This document shows positions 32,112-41,267 of a DNA stretch of 64,000 bases, one piece after another. The position numbers and the translations under genes are program-made. Source of the stretch: Hyphomonas sp. (GTDB taxonomy: Bacteria; Pseudomonadota; Alphaproteobacteria; Caulobacterales; Hyphomonadaceae); contig PACZ01000009.1 of the NCBI GenBank assembly GCA_002700305.1, positions 1 to 64,000 of the forward strand, in the 5' to 3' direction. Below the pieces are notes generated by a model. It was not told where the DNA came from. It was given only the letters and a program-made list of their open reading frames with translations, and ran no database searches. Each line of letters starts with the position of its first letter. The stretch's first letter is position 1.

Positions 32112-32542
32112 TGTCTGAAGATACACTCTCGACCCGCGCCGAACAGGTACAGGCCTTCCTGGCCCGCACGCCCTTCGCGCAGGAAATCGGCATGCGCTGC
32201 GAAGTCATGGGCGATGAAATGACAGCCGTCATGCCGTTCCAGAAGAAACTGATCGGGAATTTCACGATCCAGGCCCTGCATGGCGGCGCCATCGCGGCCT
32301 TTCTGGAACTGACCGCCATGGCACAGGTCTACCTCGTGACCGAACACCTGGAACGCCCACCCCGGCCGATCAATATATCGATCGACTATCTCCGCCAGGG
32401 CCACGCCCAGGACACGTTTGCCCGCGCGACCATCACCAAGATGGGCCGGCGCATATGCTCGGTCCGGGCCGAAGCCTGGCAGGGCGAGCGGTCAAAACCG
32501 GTCACCAGCCTTCTTGCGCATTTCAAGGTGAGTGGCGACTGA
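32111..32542 (+). CDS. PaaI-type hotdog-fold thioesterase (second of pair)
   Basis: The 143-residue protein shares the hotdog pattern with its neighbour: LIGNFTIQALHGGAIAAFLEL and INISIDYLRQG. Sequence similarity to the first is low outside these blocks, so duplication is old. One-base overlap with the upstream gene implies translational coupling. Acyl-CoA substrates are likely; chain length is not readable. After its stop, a GAGGGG/CCCCTC hairpin (32541-32563) may end transcription. Confidence 0.87.
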   Translation: MSEDTLSTRAEQVQAFLARTPFAQEIGMRCEVMGDEMTAVMPFQKKLIGNFTIQALHGGAIAAFLELTAMAQVYLVTEHLERPPRPINISIDYLRQGHAQDTFARATITKMGRRICSVRAEAWQGERSKPVTSLLAHFKVSGD

Positions 32543-32578
32543 GGGGGTGGATAAGGTCCCCTCCGGACCATCACGAAC

Positions 32579-32611
32579 ACCGTCTATAGACCATATATAG
32601 ACCGTCTATAC
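32579..32611 (-). repeat. three tandem copies of the 11-bp repeat, second locus
   Basis: On the plus strand the units read ACCGTCTATAG, ACCATATATAG and ACCGTCTATAC. The first is the exact reverse complement of the consensus CTATAGACGGT at 6433-6465. The triplet lies between the convergent 3' ends of the second thioesterase gene (32542) and a serine hydrolase gene (32623). A gene-promoter role is unlikely here. Confidence 0.75.
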
Positions 32612-32622
32612 GGCCCCTCTTC

Positions 32623-33759
32623 CTATGGAAAAGCGCGGGCGAGGGCGAGGTTCCACTGAAGGTCGGCCTCCCAGTTCGCATCGTTCTCTTCCATCAGGGC
32701 GAGCCGGACGACGATCAGGTCCCGGCTCGGCACGATGAAGATTGTCTGGCCTTCATGCCCCTGAGCATAGAACGCGTCGCCTTCACCCGGCAGCAGCCAG
32801 AAGCCGGCGCCATAGAAATCCACCGGGCCACCCGGCGGCGGTGTGCGGGTCATGTCGACCCAGCCTTCCGGCAGGAGACGTTCGCCATCCCAGATGCCAT
32901 CGCGCAGATAGAGCAGACCGAATTTCGCATAGTCCCGCGCCGTGGCCCAGACATGCGAGCCGCCCAGATAGGTGCCTGACAGGTCGAACTCCGGCTGGGC
33001 ATCCATGCCGAGCGGCTTGAACAGGACCTGATCGATCCAGGCCGCCATCGGCGCATCGGCCGGCTTGCAGGAATCCTCAGCCGACGCGGTGGAGCACCAG
33101 CTATTGGCGCCGATGACATTCTGGAGCGCGCGGCCGACCAGGCTGAAACTGGCCGTCGAGTAATTCCACCTTGTGCCGGGCGCATACTTCAGCGGGAACG
33201 AATCCCGGATATAGCCGATCACGTCGAACTGACCTGCGCCATACATCATCTGGGCCACATCATTGGCTTCGAGAATGTCGGACTCGAATTCGTGATATTC
33301 CAGCCCGTCGGTCATGGTGATCCACTGGCGCCAGGTAATGGCCGCACGCGGATCACCTTCAGAAAACACGCCGGGCATCGGCGCATCGATATCGTCTACC
33401 AGGCCGAGTTGCACCGCGCGGCCCACCAGCGCCGAGGTAACGGATTTGGCGAGGCTCCATGACATGTGCCGCGTACCGGCGTCGAACCCGTCCCGGTAAA
33501 CCTCCGCGACCAGCCTGCCCTTGTGGACGATCACCACCGCATGGGTCTCGCCGCCAAGGTCCCCCCGGCCGCCGACCATGGCGATGTCCAGCAACTCCTG
33601 TATCTCGCCGGCATGCTCCGCCGGAAGCGCGCCGCTCTCCCAACCCGCACTTGGCCAGGCCACCCCATCCGGCTGGGCCGGCAGCGGCACAAGCGCCTGC
33701 GCTACGGCAAACGGCGCGGCAATGCAGGCAAGGCAGATCAGGAATATGTTGCGCAACAT
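32623..33759 (-). CDS. serine hydrolase, beta-lactamase/penicillin-binding-protein fold
   Basis: The 378-residue protein has a signal peptide (MLRNIFLICLACIAAPFAVAQA) and the S-x-x-K motif as SLAK (Ser102, Lys105). The second motif is YST (200-202) and the third box is replaced by AQGHEGQ. It is smaller than the related hydrolase at 9844 and lacks its N-terminal extension and helical tail. A periplasmic esterase or D,D-peptidase-like role is likely. It diverges from the small membrane protein gene at 33804. Confidence 0.86.
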   Translation of the reverse strand: MLRNIFLICLACIAAPFAVAQALVPLPAQPDGVAWPSAGWESGALPAEHAGEIQELLDIAMVGGRGDLGGETHAVVIVHKGRLVAEVYRDGFDAGTRHMSWSLAKSVTSALVGRAVQLGLVDDIDAPMPGVFSEGDPRAAITWRQWITMTDGLEYHEFESDILEANDVAQMMYGAGQFDVIGYIRDSFPLKYAPGTRWNYSTASFSLVGRALQNVIGANSWCSTASAEDSCKPADAPMAAWIDQVLFKPLGMDAQPEFDLSGTYLGGSHVWATARDYAKFGLLYLRDGIWDGERLLPEGWVDMTRTPPPGGPVDFYGAGFWLLPGEGDAFYAQGHEGQTIFIVPSRDLIVVRLALMEENDANWEADLQWNLALARAFP

Positions 33760-33803
33760 GGCGCTTCTCTCCTATTGTCCTGATCCGGACTTAGGGGAAA
33801 AAA

Positions 33804-34136
33804 GTGAAACACGTCAAAGCACTTCTGGTCTTAGCAGGTATTATTGCGTTCTCCGCTGGGTTGATAGCTGTATTTTACCCCAACCAGCAGGCAGCGCATG
33901 CAGACTCACTCGCCCGGGCGGAGATTCTGGCTTCCCTCGGTGCCAAGCAGGTCTGCTCCTGCCTTCACATCGCAGAGCGTGACCTGGACAGCTGCCAGCG
34001 CGATTTCACCTTCGACATGACCGGCATTTCCTATACGGATGAAAATAACACAACCCGGGCCATGTCGCATGACGGCCAGGTAAACGCGCAAGCGAAATTC
34101 ACCCCCGGCCTTGGCTGCACCCTGATCGCGCCATGA
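33804..34136 (+). CDS. small membrane-anchored Cys-containing protein
   Basis: The gene begins with GTG at 33804, preceded by a clear AGGGGA site. The 110-residue product has one N-terminal hydrophobic anchor (ALLVLAGIIAFSAGLIAVFY) and an exported-looking domain with four Cys residues (VCSC, SCQR, GLGC) that could form two disulphides. The region is slightly AT-richer than average. I recognise no family. It shares four bases with the next lipoprotein gene (ATGA), so they are coupled. Confidence 0.7.
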   Translation: MKHVKALLVLAGIIAFSAGLIAVFYPNQQAAHADSLARAEILASLGAKQVCSCLHIAERDLDSCQRDFTFDMTGISYTDENNTTRAMSHDGQVNAQAKFTPGLGCTLIAP

Positions 34137-34576
34137 AGCGCGCCCTGTTCGCCTGCCTCCTGCTGATCGGTGGGTGCACCGCCGCGCCGGACATGGAAGG
34201 CGGACACCCGCTCGGCTGGATGAGCGGGTGCTGGGAGAATGCGGACGGGGACTATCGCGAAGTCTGGTCCGCGCCTGATCATGGCTATCTGTTCGGATAT
34301 GCTTTGGCGCTGAAGGATGACCGGGTCAGCTTTTTCGAACAGTCCCGCATCGACCCCGGCAAGGGCTTTACCTTCAATGCCTACCCTGCCGGCAAGGGTC
34401 CTTCCCCGTTCCGGGAAATCGAGCGCGGCGCCTCCCACATCGTGTTTGCCGATCCAGGCCACGACTATCCGCAGCGCATCCGCTACGCCCGTGAAGGCGA
34501 CCGGATGACGGCGGAAATTTCGCTGATCGATGGCTCGCGTGGACAGGGCTTTGCCTTCCGGCGCTGCCGGAACTGA
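34133..34576 (+). CDS. DUF6265-type lipoprotein
   Basis: The 147-residue product starts within the stop of the preceding gene (ATGA). Its N-terminus is a lipoprotein signal (lipobox IGGC, Cys15). The domain begins LGWMSGCWENADGDYREVWSAP and continues as a short beta-barrel-like fold, the pattern of uncharacterised DUF6265 proteins. The function is unknown. It faces the convergent RsiV-like lipoprotein gene, whose stop is four bases away. Confidence 0.75.
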   Translation: MKRALFACLLLIGGCTAAPDMEGGHPLGWMSGCWENADGDYREVWSAPDHGYLFGYALALKDDRVSFFEQSRIDPGKGFTFNAYPAGKGPSPFREIERGASHIVFADPGHDYPQRIRYAREGDRMTAEISLIDGSRGQGFAFRRCRN

Positions 34577-34579
34577 CAT

Positions 34580-35467
34580 TCACTCGCCGAGACGCTGGAT
34601 CTCTGCCGGGTCTCCCGCGAACAGGGACTGGTATTCCGGCTTCAGCAGGTTCCGGAAATCGGCTTCCGGCACCGTGATGTGATAGGCTCCCTCTGCATAC
34701 GAACCGATTTCGTATGGCGCGTAGTGCAGCGCGAACCCGCCGAGCTTCCCGGCTTCGGTCGATGCGACAAGACTGATATTGCCGGCCAGAACATCTGAAA
34801 CACCCATGGCGTCCTTAGACTCGCCAAGGAACATTTCATAACTGTCGGGAGACCCGCTACGATCCGTCTTGGCCCGCGCCACCAATTCATACACCTTCGG
34901 GGCCAGCGCAGCCGCGGCGGCTTCCTTGTCGGAGAAAAGGTTTCCGATCCGCATCCGTTCACCGGTCTGCGTGTTATAGATGCGCCCGTCGGTCATATAG
35001 TTGCCGTGCGCCCCACCGGTGTGGGTGTAGATAAATCCCTCCAGCCCGGCGAGCGGCCCGGCGGCGCCGGTCACCTGCCAGTCGATTTTCATGGCATAGG
35101 GCCGGAAATAGTCCGGATCCATTTTCTGGTAGGTCTTGGCATCTTCCAGCATGGCATCGATGCGGGCCTGCGCATCCGCCACGATGTCCTGTGCCAGCTC
35201 CGGGGTGAAGGAAAAGACCGCTTCATCGATGCTGACGTCTGCAGTCAGAACATCATTGTCCACCACGATCGTGCGCGGCATGGCGGCCAGGATCGCTTCC
35301 GGAGATTCCGCAGGCGTTGCCTGTGCCTCCCCGTCAGTCGTGTCCGTGCCGGTCAGTTCCGCCACGGGCGGAGAATTGGATGTGCCCCCGGCTTCCCCTG
35401 CCTGCCCGCAGGCCCCGGAAAGGCTGGCCATCAAAAGGGCGGCAGAGAGAAGCAGGGTTTGTTTCAT
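34580..35467 (-). CDS. DUF4163/DUF3298 (RsiV-like) lipoprotein
   Basis: The 295-residue product has a lipoprotein signal (lipobox SGAC, Cys20) and a low-complexity linker, then the DUF4163-DUF3298 region: YAMKIDWQVTGAAGPLAGLEGF, YTHTGGAHGNYMTDGRIYNTQTG, and FALHYAPYEIGSYAEGAYHI. These domains occur in the Bacillus anti-sigma factor RsiV, where they bind lysozyme, and in many stand-alone envelope proteins of unknown role. No sigma-factor gene is nearby, so a ligand-binding envelope lipoprotein is the safer call. PutA lies nine bases upstream on the same strand. Confidence 0.8.
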   Translation of the reverse strand: MKQTLLLSAALLMASLSGACGQAGEAGGTSNSPPVAELTGTDTTDGEAQATPAESPEAILAAMPRTIVVDNDVLTADVSIDEAVFSFTPELAQDIVADAQARIDAMLEDAKTYQKMDPDYFRPYAMKIDWQVTGAAGPLAGLEGFIYTHTGGAHGNYMTDGRIYNTQTGERMRIGNLFSDKEAAAAALAPKVYELVARAKTDRSGSPDSYEMFLGESKDAMGVSDVLAGNISLVASTEAGKLGGFALHYAPYEIGSYAEGAYHITVPEADFRNLLKPEYQSLFAGDPAEIQRLGE

Positions 35468-35476
35468 CGTCTTTTT

Positions 35477-38400
35477 CTACAGGCTCAGCAGTTCTGCGTC
35501 ACCTCCCTGTGCCGTGATATTCACGGTCAGCGCCCTTTCTGCGGCGAAGCGATGGAGATAATGCGGCCCGCCGGCCTTGGGCCCGGTGCCGGAAAGGCCT
35601 TCCCCGCCGAAGGGCTGCACGCCGACGACCGCACCGATCATTGACCGGTTCACATAGGTGTTGCCGACCGGGCAAGCCGCGCGGACTTCCTTGTAGAAGC
35701 TGTCGAGGCGCGAATGCACACCCAGCGTCAGGCCATAGCCCTTGGCGTGGAGTTTGGCGCCAACCTCGTCAATATCGTCCGGGTCGTAGCGGATCACATG
35801 AAGGATGGGGCCGAACTTCTCTTCCGTAATCTGATCGAGCGAGGACAGCTCCACCAGCGCCGGGCCGAAACCATAACCTTCGCGGCCGATCTGGCCGGCA
35901 TCGATCTGGTGGAGGACTTTCGCACGGGACTTCATGTCTTCGAGGTGTGCCTCCAGCATGTCGCGCGCCTCGGCATCGATGACCGGGCCGATGTCCGTTT
36001 CAGGCAGGGCCGGGTCGCCAAGTTTCAGCTCATCCATCGCGCCGATCAGGCCTTCGATCAGATGGTCGGCGGTGGCTTTCGGCAGGAAAGCAACGCGCAG
36101 CGCCGAACAGCGCTGGCCCGCCGATCCGAAGGCGGAGATGATCATGTCATCCAGCACCTGTTCGCGCAGGGCCGTCGTGTCGACGAACAGGCCGTTCAGG
36201 CCGCCGGTCTCCGCGATCAGCGGAATGATCGGCCCATCTCGGTCCGCCAGGGTGCGGTTGATCATGCGGGCGGTGTTCGTGCCGCCGGTGAAACAGACGC
36301 CGGAAACCCGCAGATCAGAGGTCAGCTTCGCCCCGACCGTCTCCCCCTTGCCGGGCAGCAGGTGTAGCGCATTCACAGGCAGGCCGGCCTTGTGGAACAG
36401 TTTCACTGCCTCGAACGCGATCAGCGGCGACTGTTCAGCCGGCTTGGCGACAACCGTGTTGCCCGCGGCGAGCGCCGCAGCGACCTGCCCGGTGAAGATC
36501 GCCAGCGGGAAGTTCCAAGGGGAGATGCAGCAGAAGACGCCCCGTCCGTGCAGGGACAGATGGTTGGTCTCCCCGGTCGGACCCGGCAGGCGCACAGGCC
36601 CGGCGAAATCCTTTTCGGCGCCCATTGCATAATAGCGCAGAAAATCGACCGCTTCGCGCACTTCGGCGATGCCGTCATTCAGCGTCTTGCCGGTCTCGCG
36701 CGCCATCAGGGCGATGAGACGGGGCATGTTGTCTTCCAGTGCCTCGGCCATGGCGCGCAGATGGCTCGCCCGCTGCGGCCCGCCAAGCTTGTCCCATTCC
36801 GGCTGGAAATTGACCGCCGCGTCCAGCGCGCGGTCCATCGCAGCCTCGCTGGCCTCCTTGCAGGCACCCAGCACGGTCTCGGTATGGAAAGGCACGCGGC
36901 AGAGCTCTCCGCCGCCGGTGTCCGGTTTGCCGGAAACGATCGCCCCAGCCGCAATGGCGGGACTGTCGCGGAATGTGCGGATGGCGGCGGCGATGTCGTC
37001 GCGTACATTTTGCTGCGACAGGTCAAGGCCAGACGAGTTACGCCGTTCCGGGCCGTAAAGACGCGGCGGCGTCGGGATACGCGGGTGGCGGCGCGGGCCG
37101 GCCTCCACCTTGGTGATCGGGTCGGCGACGACCTGTTCGGCCGGCACATCCGGATCGAGGAAGGAATGCACGAAGCTGGTGTTCGCACCGTTCTCCAGCA
37201 GGCGGCGGACAAGATACGGCAACAAATCCTTGTGCGCACCGACCGGGGCATAGACCCGCACTTTCTTGCCGGCCTTTGCCGCCGCATAAAGCGCCTCGCC
37301 CATGCCATGCAGGCGCTGGAACTCGAACGCCGTGACGCCCATGGAGTCTGCCATAAGGTCTACGGTCGCCAGCGTATGGGCATTGTGCGTGGCAAATTGC
37401 GGATAGAGGACCGGGCTCGCCTCAAGCAGCTGTTTCGCGCAGGCGAGATAATGGAAATCCGTGCCCTGCTTGGTGGTGAAGACCGGAAAGTTCGGGAAGC
37501 CTTCGACCTGGGCGTGCTTGATCTCGCTGTCCCAATAGGCGCCTTTCACGAGGCGCACCATGAAGCGTTGACGGGTGTCGCCAGCCAGCTGTTTCAGTTT
37601 CTCGATGACGCCGCGGGCGCGCTTCTGATAGGCCTGCACGGCAATGCCCAGCCCGGACCAGCCCTTGAGCGACGGCTCTCGCGCGAGCGCTTCCATCAGC
37701 TTCAGGGAGATCACCAGCCGGTCGGCTTCTTCCGCATCCAGACAGAGATTGATGTTCGCGTCGGCCGCCTGCTTGCAGAGGCCCAGCAGACCGGGATAGA
37801 TCTCTTCCATCACCCGGGCTTCGTTGACCGCCTCATAGCGCGGATGCAGAGCGGAGAGCTTGACCGAGACGCCATTGGCCGCTTCCGGCTTGATCGATTT
37901 GTCCTTGCTGGCGGCCACCTGTTCGATGGCGCTCTGGTAGGCTTTCAGATAACGTTCGGCGTCGGCCGCGGTGCGGGCGCCCTCCCCCAGCATATCGAAG
38001 CTGAAATGCGCCGCATCGCCCTGGCGCACCATCCGGCCGCCGCGCTTCAGCGCATCCTTCACGTTCCGCCCAAGGACGAACTGCTCGCCCATGATCCGCA
38101 TGGCCTGCATCATGGCGGCGCGGATCACCGGCTCACCGCTCTCGCGCACGAGGCCGGACACGAAATGGCCGGGGCCCTTCTTGGCCGCCGCCGGCACGCC
38201 GATGACGCGCCCCGTCAGCATCAGCCCCCAGGTGGAGGCATTGACCAGCCAGGATTCCGACTGCCCCTGATGAGCACCCCAGTTTCCGGAGCGGATCTTT
38301 TCGGCGATCAGATCGTCGCGGGTCTCGGCATCGGGCACGCGCAGCAGCGCTTCGGCAAGGCACATGAGAGCGAGGCCTTCGGCATTGGACAGGCCGAACT

Positions 38401-38611
38401 CCTCCAGGAAGCTTTCCATCATGCCCTTGCGCCGCCCGGTGGCCCGCGCGGTCTCGACCAGGTCGAGCGCCCGTCGCATCGCCGCCTGCCGCAGATCATC
38501 ACTGACAGGCGTCTCTTTCAGGAGATCCTCCAGCAAGGCCTCCTCATCAACAAACTTGTTGGAGTCGAGCGCGTCCCAGACAAATTGCGTGGCGGCGAGG
38601 GCGTCGGTCAT
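35477..38611 (-). CDS. putA: bifunctional proline dehydrogenase / glutamate-semialdehyde dehydrogenase
   Basis: The 1044-residue enzyme oxidises proline to glutamate at the membrane. Residues up to about 500 are the FAD-dependent proline dehydrogenase barrel (GVSVKLSALHPRYEAV; FMVRLVKGAYWDSEIK; ATHNAHTLATV). The second half is the aldehyde dehydrogenase (ISPWNFPLAIFTG; GGTNTARMI; catalytic Glu in LIAETGGLN; catalytic Cys near 835 in GQRCSAL). It is shorter than E. coli PutA (about 1320) and lacks the ribbon-helix-helix repressor domain, so its control must come from elsewhere. It diverges from a glycosyltransferase gene over a 202-base gap. Confidence 0.95.
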   Translation of the reverse strand: MTDALAATQFVWDALDSNKFVDEEALLEDLLKETPVSDDLRQAAMRRALDLVETARATGRRKGMMESFLEEFGLSNAEGLALMCLAEALLRVPDAETRDDLIAEKIRSGNWGAHQGQSESWLVNASTWGLMLTGRVIGVPAAAKKGPGHFVSGLVRESGEPVIRAAMMQAMRIMGEQFVLGRNVKDALKRGGRMVRQGDAAHFSFDMLGEGARTAADAERYLKAYQSAIEQVAASKDKSIKPEAANGVSVKLSALHPRYEAVNEARVMEEIYPGLLGLCKQAADANINLCLDAEEADRLVISLKLMEALAREPSLKGWSGLGIAVQAYQKRARGVIEKLKQLAGDTRQRFMVRLVKGAYWDSEIKHAQVEGFPNFPVFTTKQGTDFHYLACAKQLLEASPVLYPQFATHNAHTLATVDLMADSMGVTAFEFQRLHGMGEALYAAAKAGKKVRVYAPVGAHKDLLPYLVRRLLENGANTSFVHSFLDPDVPAEQVVADPITKVEAGPRRHPRIPTPPRLYGPERRNSSGLDLSQQNVRDDIAAAIRTFRDSPAIAAGAIVSGKPDTGGGELCRVPFHTETVLGACKEASEAAMDRALDAAVNFQPEWDKLGGPQRASHLRAMAEALEDNMPRLIALMARETGKTLNDGIAEVREAVDFLRYYAMGAEKDFAGPVRLPGPTGETNHLSLHGRGVFCCISPWNFPLAIFTGQVAAALAAGNTVVAKPAEQSPLIAFEAVKLFHKAGLPVNALHLLPGKGETVGAKLTSDLRVSGVCFTGGTNTARMINRTLADRDGPIIPLIAETGGLNGLFVDTTALREQVLDDMIISAFGSAGQRCSALRVAFLPKATADHLIEGLIGAMDELKLGDPALPETDIGPVIDAEARDMLEAHLEDMKSRAKVLHQIDAGQIGREGYGFGPALVELSSLDQITEEKFGPILHVIRYDPDDIDEVGAKLHAKGYGLTLGVHSRLDSFYKEVRAACPVGNTYVNRSMIGAVVGVQPFGGEGLSGTGPKAGGPHYLHRFAAERALTVNITAQGGDAELLSL

Positions 38612-38677
38612 AAATGGTGGTCCCTTCTGGCATAAACTTGGTACAAAAGCAGAATAACGGGGCAGGTCTTATGCCGG

Positions 38678-38695
38678 TTCCCACCCTTATGGGAA
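38678..38695. promoter_or_regulatory. 18-bp palindrome between putA and glycosyltransferase
   Basis: A perfect inverted repeat TTCCCA-N6-TGGGAA lies in the 202-base gap between the divergent putA (start 38611) and glycosyltransferase (start 38814) genes. The rest of the gap has AT-rich patches that could hold promoters, but I see no sure hexamers. The palindrome may be an operator for one or both genes. No regulator gene is adjacent. Confidence 0.3.
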
Positions 38696-38813
38696 AAAAC
38701 TATATCGTCTCTACCTGTCGAGTGCGAGGGTAGTGGACAGCGAAAGGGGCCTTTACGGTCCCGTGCAAGCCCGCCATGTTGCGCGCGGCTGCGTGGCATT
38801 GATGGGAGTCCAC

Positions 38814-39983
38814 ATGCGGATCATGCTCGTGACAGACGCCTGGGATCCTCAGGTCAATGGCGTCGTGCGCACCATGAAGCGCGTCATCGCCGAATCCGAG
38901 GCGATGGGCCATGAATGGGAGATTGTGCATCCCGGGCAGGGCTTCATGACCATGCCCTTGCCGACCTATCCGGAAATCAAGCTGGCCCTGTTCGCACGGG
39001 GCGAGATCGAGGAGCGGTTCAACGAATTCGAGCCTGATGCGGTCCATATCGCGACCGAAGGTACACTCGGCATGGCCGGCCGGGCCATGTGCCTCAAGAT
39101 CAAACACCCCTTCTCCACCGCCTATCACACCCGGTTCCCGGAATATGTCTCGGCCCGCCTGCCGATCCCGATCTCCTGGGGCTATAATTTCGTGCGCTGG
39201 TTCCACAAATATTCCGGCAAGGTGATGGTGCCGACTCCGTCCATGGTGGAGGAATTGCGGGCCAAGAAGTTCATCAATCTCGTGGCCTGGGGTCGCGGGG
39301 TCGATACGGACCTCTTCCACCCGTCCCGCCGGATCGAGGAAGGCCAGCCGGGCGACCCGTTCGAGGACCTGCCGCGACCGATCTTCCTGAATGTTGGCCG
39401 GGTGGCCGTAGAAAAGAATATCGAAGCCTTCGCCGAACTGGACCTGCCGGGAACCAAAGTGATCGTTGGCGACGGCCCACAGCGCGAGGAACTCCAGAAA
39501 CGCTACCCGGAAGTCAAATTCCTCGGCGCGCGTTTCAATGAGGACCTCGCCACCGTTTATGCCAGCGCCGATGTCTTCGTATTCCCCAGCCTGACGGACA
39601 CGTTTGGCCTGGTCGTGCTGGAAGCCATGTCGTCCGGCACGCCGGTGGCCGCCTATGATGCAACCGGCCCGCGCGATGTGATCCCGGGCTCGAACGCCGG
39701 AACCATAACCCCAGTCGACGGGGACCTGGCGGCCGGTGCGATCGCCTGCCTGGACCTCGACCGCGACACCTGCCGCAAATATGCCGAAGGCTATAGCTGG
39801 CAGGCCTGCGCGGAGGCCTTTATCGAGAACCTCCAACCCCTGCCCGCTCCGGCCAGGAAACGTTTCTGGCAGAAGATCCGCCTGCGCCGGCGCAAGAAGC
39901 CGCTGGAACTGGTTATCCCGCCGCTGCTGGACCTCAGCCCGAAGCCGAAAGATTCCGGCGAGAAGCCCGACGACAAGGCCTGA
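38814..39983 (+). CDS. family 1/4-type glycosyltransferase
   Basis: The start at 38814 follows GGGAG; the open frame before it has no such support. The 389-residue GT-B fold enzyme shows DAWDPQVNGVVRTMKRV at the N-terminus, the acceptor-side HTRFPEY, GRGVDTDLFHPSRR, and the donor-binding FPSLTDTFGLVVLEAMSSGTP. This resembles GDP-mannose-dependent mannosyltransferases of glycolipid synthesis. The C-terminal 40 residues are a Lys/Pro-rich cytosolic tail. The PstS-like gene converges 16 bases downstream. Confidence 0.88.
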   Translation: MRIMLVTDAWDPQVNGVVRTMKRVIAESEAMGHEWEIVHPGQGFMTMPLPTYPEIKLALFARGEIEERFNEFEPDAVHIATEGTLGMAGRAMCLKIKHPFSTAYHTRFPEYVSARLPIPISWGYNFVRWFHKYSGKVMVPTPSMVEELRAKKFINLVAWGRGVDTDLFHPSRRIEEGQPGDPFEDLPRPIFLNVGRVAVEKNIEAFAELDLPGTKVIVGDGPQREELQKRYPEVKFLGARFNEDLATVYASADVFVFPSLTDTFGLVVLEAMSSGTPVAAYDATGPRDVIPGSNAGTITPVDGDLAAGAIACLDLDRDTCRKYAEGYSWQACAEAFIENLQPLPAPARKRFWQKIRLRRRKKPLELVIPPLLDLSPKPKDSGEKPDDKA

Positions 39984-39999
39984 ATCCCAGGAACAGCTT

Positions 40000-41109
40000 C
40001 TAGTTCTCAGACGCCGCCTTCAGCGCGGCCGCCCTTGCCTGTTCGGTGGCGCGGTCCTCTTCCGTGAGCGGGATCAGCCCCTTGTCCAGCAGGTACCCAT
40101 CGGGGCCCATGGCGCCGTCCGACACGAACTCTTCGACGAACTCGGCAATGCCGGGCACGAAGCCGAGATTTTCCCGCTTCACATAGATGTACAGCATGCG
40201 CGACAGGCCATAGTCGCCATCCTTGATGTGCACGAAATCCGGTGGGACGCCGGAGAGCAGGCCGGCCTTCACCCTGTCTGAATTCTGCTCAAGGAAGGAA
40301 AAACCGAGAATACCGATCGCAGCCGGTGTCTTGGTCAGGGCCTGCACAACGGCGGCGTCATTCTCCCCGAAATCGATCCAGGCGCCATCCGTGCGGATTG
40401 TGTGCGCGCGCTGCAGGAAGGCCGTCTCGTCGAGGTCGCTGAGCGCGCTCATCTGCGGGTCGTCCAGCGCGCCATGCTCCATGCCGAGTTCGACAAAGGC
40501 GTCCCGTGTGCCTGAGGTCGGCGGCGGGCCGAAGACCAGGATCGGCTCGTCCGGCAGGGACGGGCTGACTTCGCTCCAGGACTTGTAAGGATTGGGCACG
40601 AAGCCGCCCTGCCCGTCCGGCAGATCCTTGGCGAGGGCGCGATAGAGCTCCGCCTTGGTGATATCGAAATCCGGCCCGGCCTTCGAATTGGCGATGACGA
40701 TCCCGTCATAGCCGACGCGGAACTCCGCCGGGTCATTCACGCCATTGGCCGCACACAGAGCCCGCTCGGTCTGCTTGATAGGGCGTGAGGCGTCGGAAAT
40801 GGAGGGCTCTGACGGCCCGGCGCCAAGGCAGAACGCCTTGAAGCCGCCGCCCGTCCCGGTCGTCTCCACGACAGGCGTTGGCCATTTGGTAACCGCGCCG
40901 AACTGTTCGGCAACGGTCGTGGCGAACGGCGAGACCGTGGAGGAGCCGACAATCTTGATCTTCTCGGCATCCACGCCGGTGATCGAGGGTATGACGATCC
41001 GGTCGCCGACCTCCAGCTCCGACAGGTCCGTTCGTCCGCATGCGGCAGCCAGCAGCAAGAGTGCTGCAGCAAGGACAGGCCGGACGGCCGGGAGGCACCT
41101 ACGCGTCAT
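40000..41109 (-). CDS. PstS-like substrate-binding lipoprotein
   Basis: The frame is open from 41187, but a lipoprotein signal begins at 41109 (MTRRCLPAVRP... lipobox AAAC), so I start there. The 369-residue protein has the phosphate-binding-protein blocks KIVGSSTVSPFATTVAEQF, TGTGGGFKAFCLG, and FGPPPTSGTRDAFVELG. In PstS these contact phosphate through the SST and SGT segments. No PstCAB transporter genes are adjacent, so it may feed a distant transporter or act as a sensor. It diverges from the ornithine decarboxylase leader. Confidence 0.88.
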   Translation of the reverse strand: MTRRCLPAVRPVLAAALLLLAAACGRTDLSELEVGDRIVIPSITGVDAEKIKIVGSSTVSPFATTVAEQFGAVTKWPTPVVETTGTGGGFKAFCLGAGPSEPSISDASRPIKQTERALCAANGVNDPAEFRVGYDGIVIANSKAGPDFDITKAELYRALAKDLPDGQGGFVPNPYKSWSEVSPSLPDEPILVFGPPPTSGTRDAFVELGMEHGALDDPQMSALSDLDETAFLQRAHTIRTDGAWIDFGENDAAVVQALTKTPAAIGILGFSFLEQNSDRVKAGLLSGVPPDFVHIKDGDYGLSRMLYIYVKRENLGFVPGIAEFVEEFVSDGAMGPDGYLLDKGLIPLTEEDRATEQARAAALKAASEN

Positions 41110-41216
41110 GCTCTTCTCTTTCCCAAGGGTGTCCGCATGTATCCGGAATTCTGTATGACTCCAAACATCGTACGCCTTCTTCAACAACTGCTACAGGCCC
41201 CGTCAAAGAAGGTTTC

Positions 41217-41267
41217 ATGAAAAATCTCAGCCAGGGGCAAAATTTTTCCTTGCGCCCCCGGAAATAG
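41217..41267 (+). CDS. putative 16-residue leader peptide (upstream ORF of ornithine decarboxylase)
   Basis: A 17-codon frame starts at ATG 41217 and ends with TAG at 41265-41267, encoding MKNLSQGQNFSLRPRK. An AGAAGG ribosome site lies five bases before the ATG. Its last codons contain a C-run (41255-41259) that can pair with an upstream GGGG (41234-41237) or with the G-run at 41330-41334 in the leader that follows. It is too short to prove by sequence alone, but start signal and position suit a regulatory leader peptide. Confidence 0.45.
   Translation: MKNLSQGQNFSLRPRK

Noticed and set aside
30210-32126. Monooxygenase extended by 195 codons upstream
   Set aside because: The extension is antisense to a thioesterase gene, and a strong ribosome site marks the start at 31541.
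36392-38635. 747-codon plus-strand open frame
   Set aside because: Entirely antisense to putA, which has all expected motifs; the product is low in recognisable structure.
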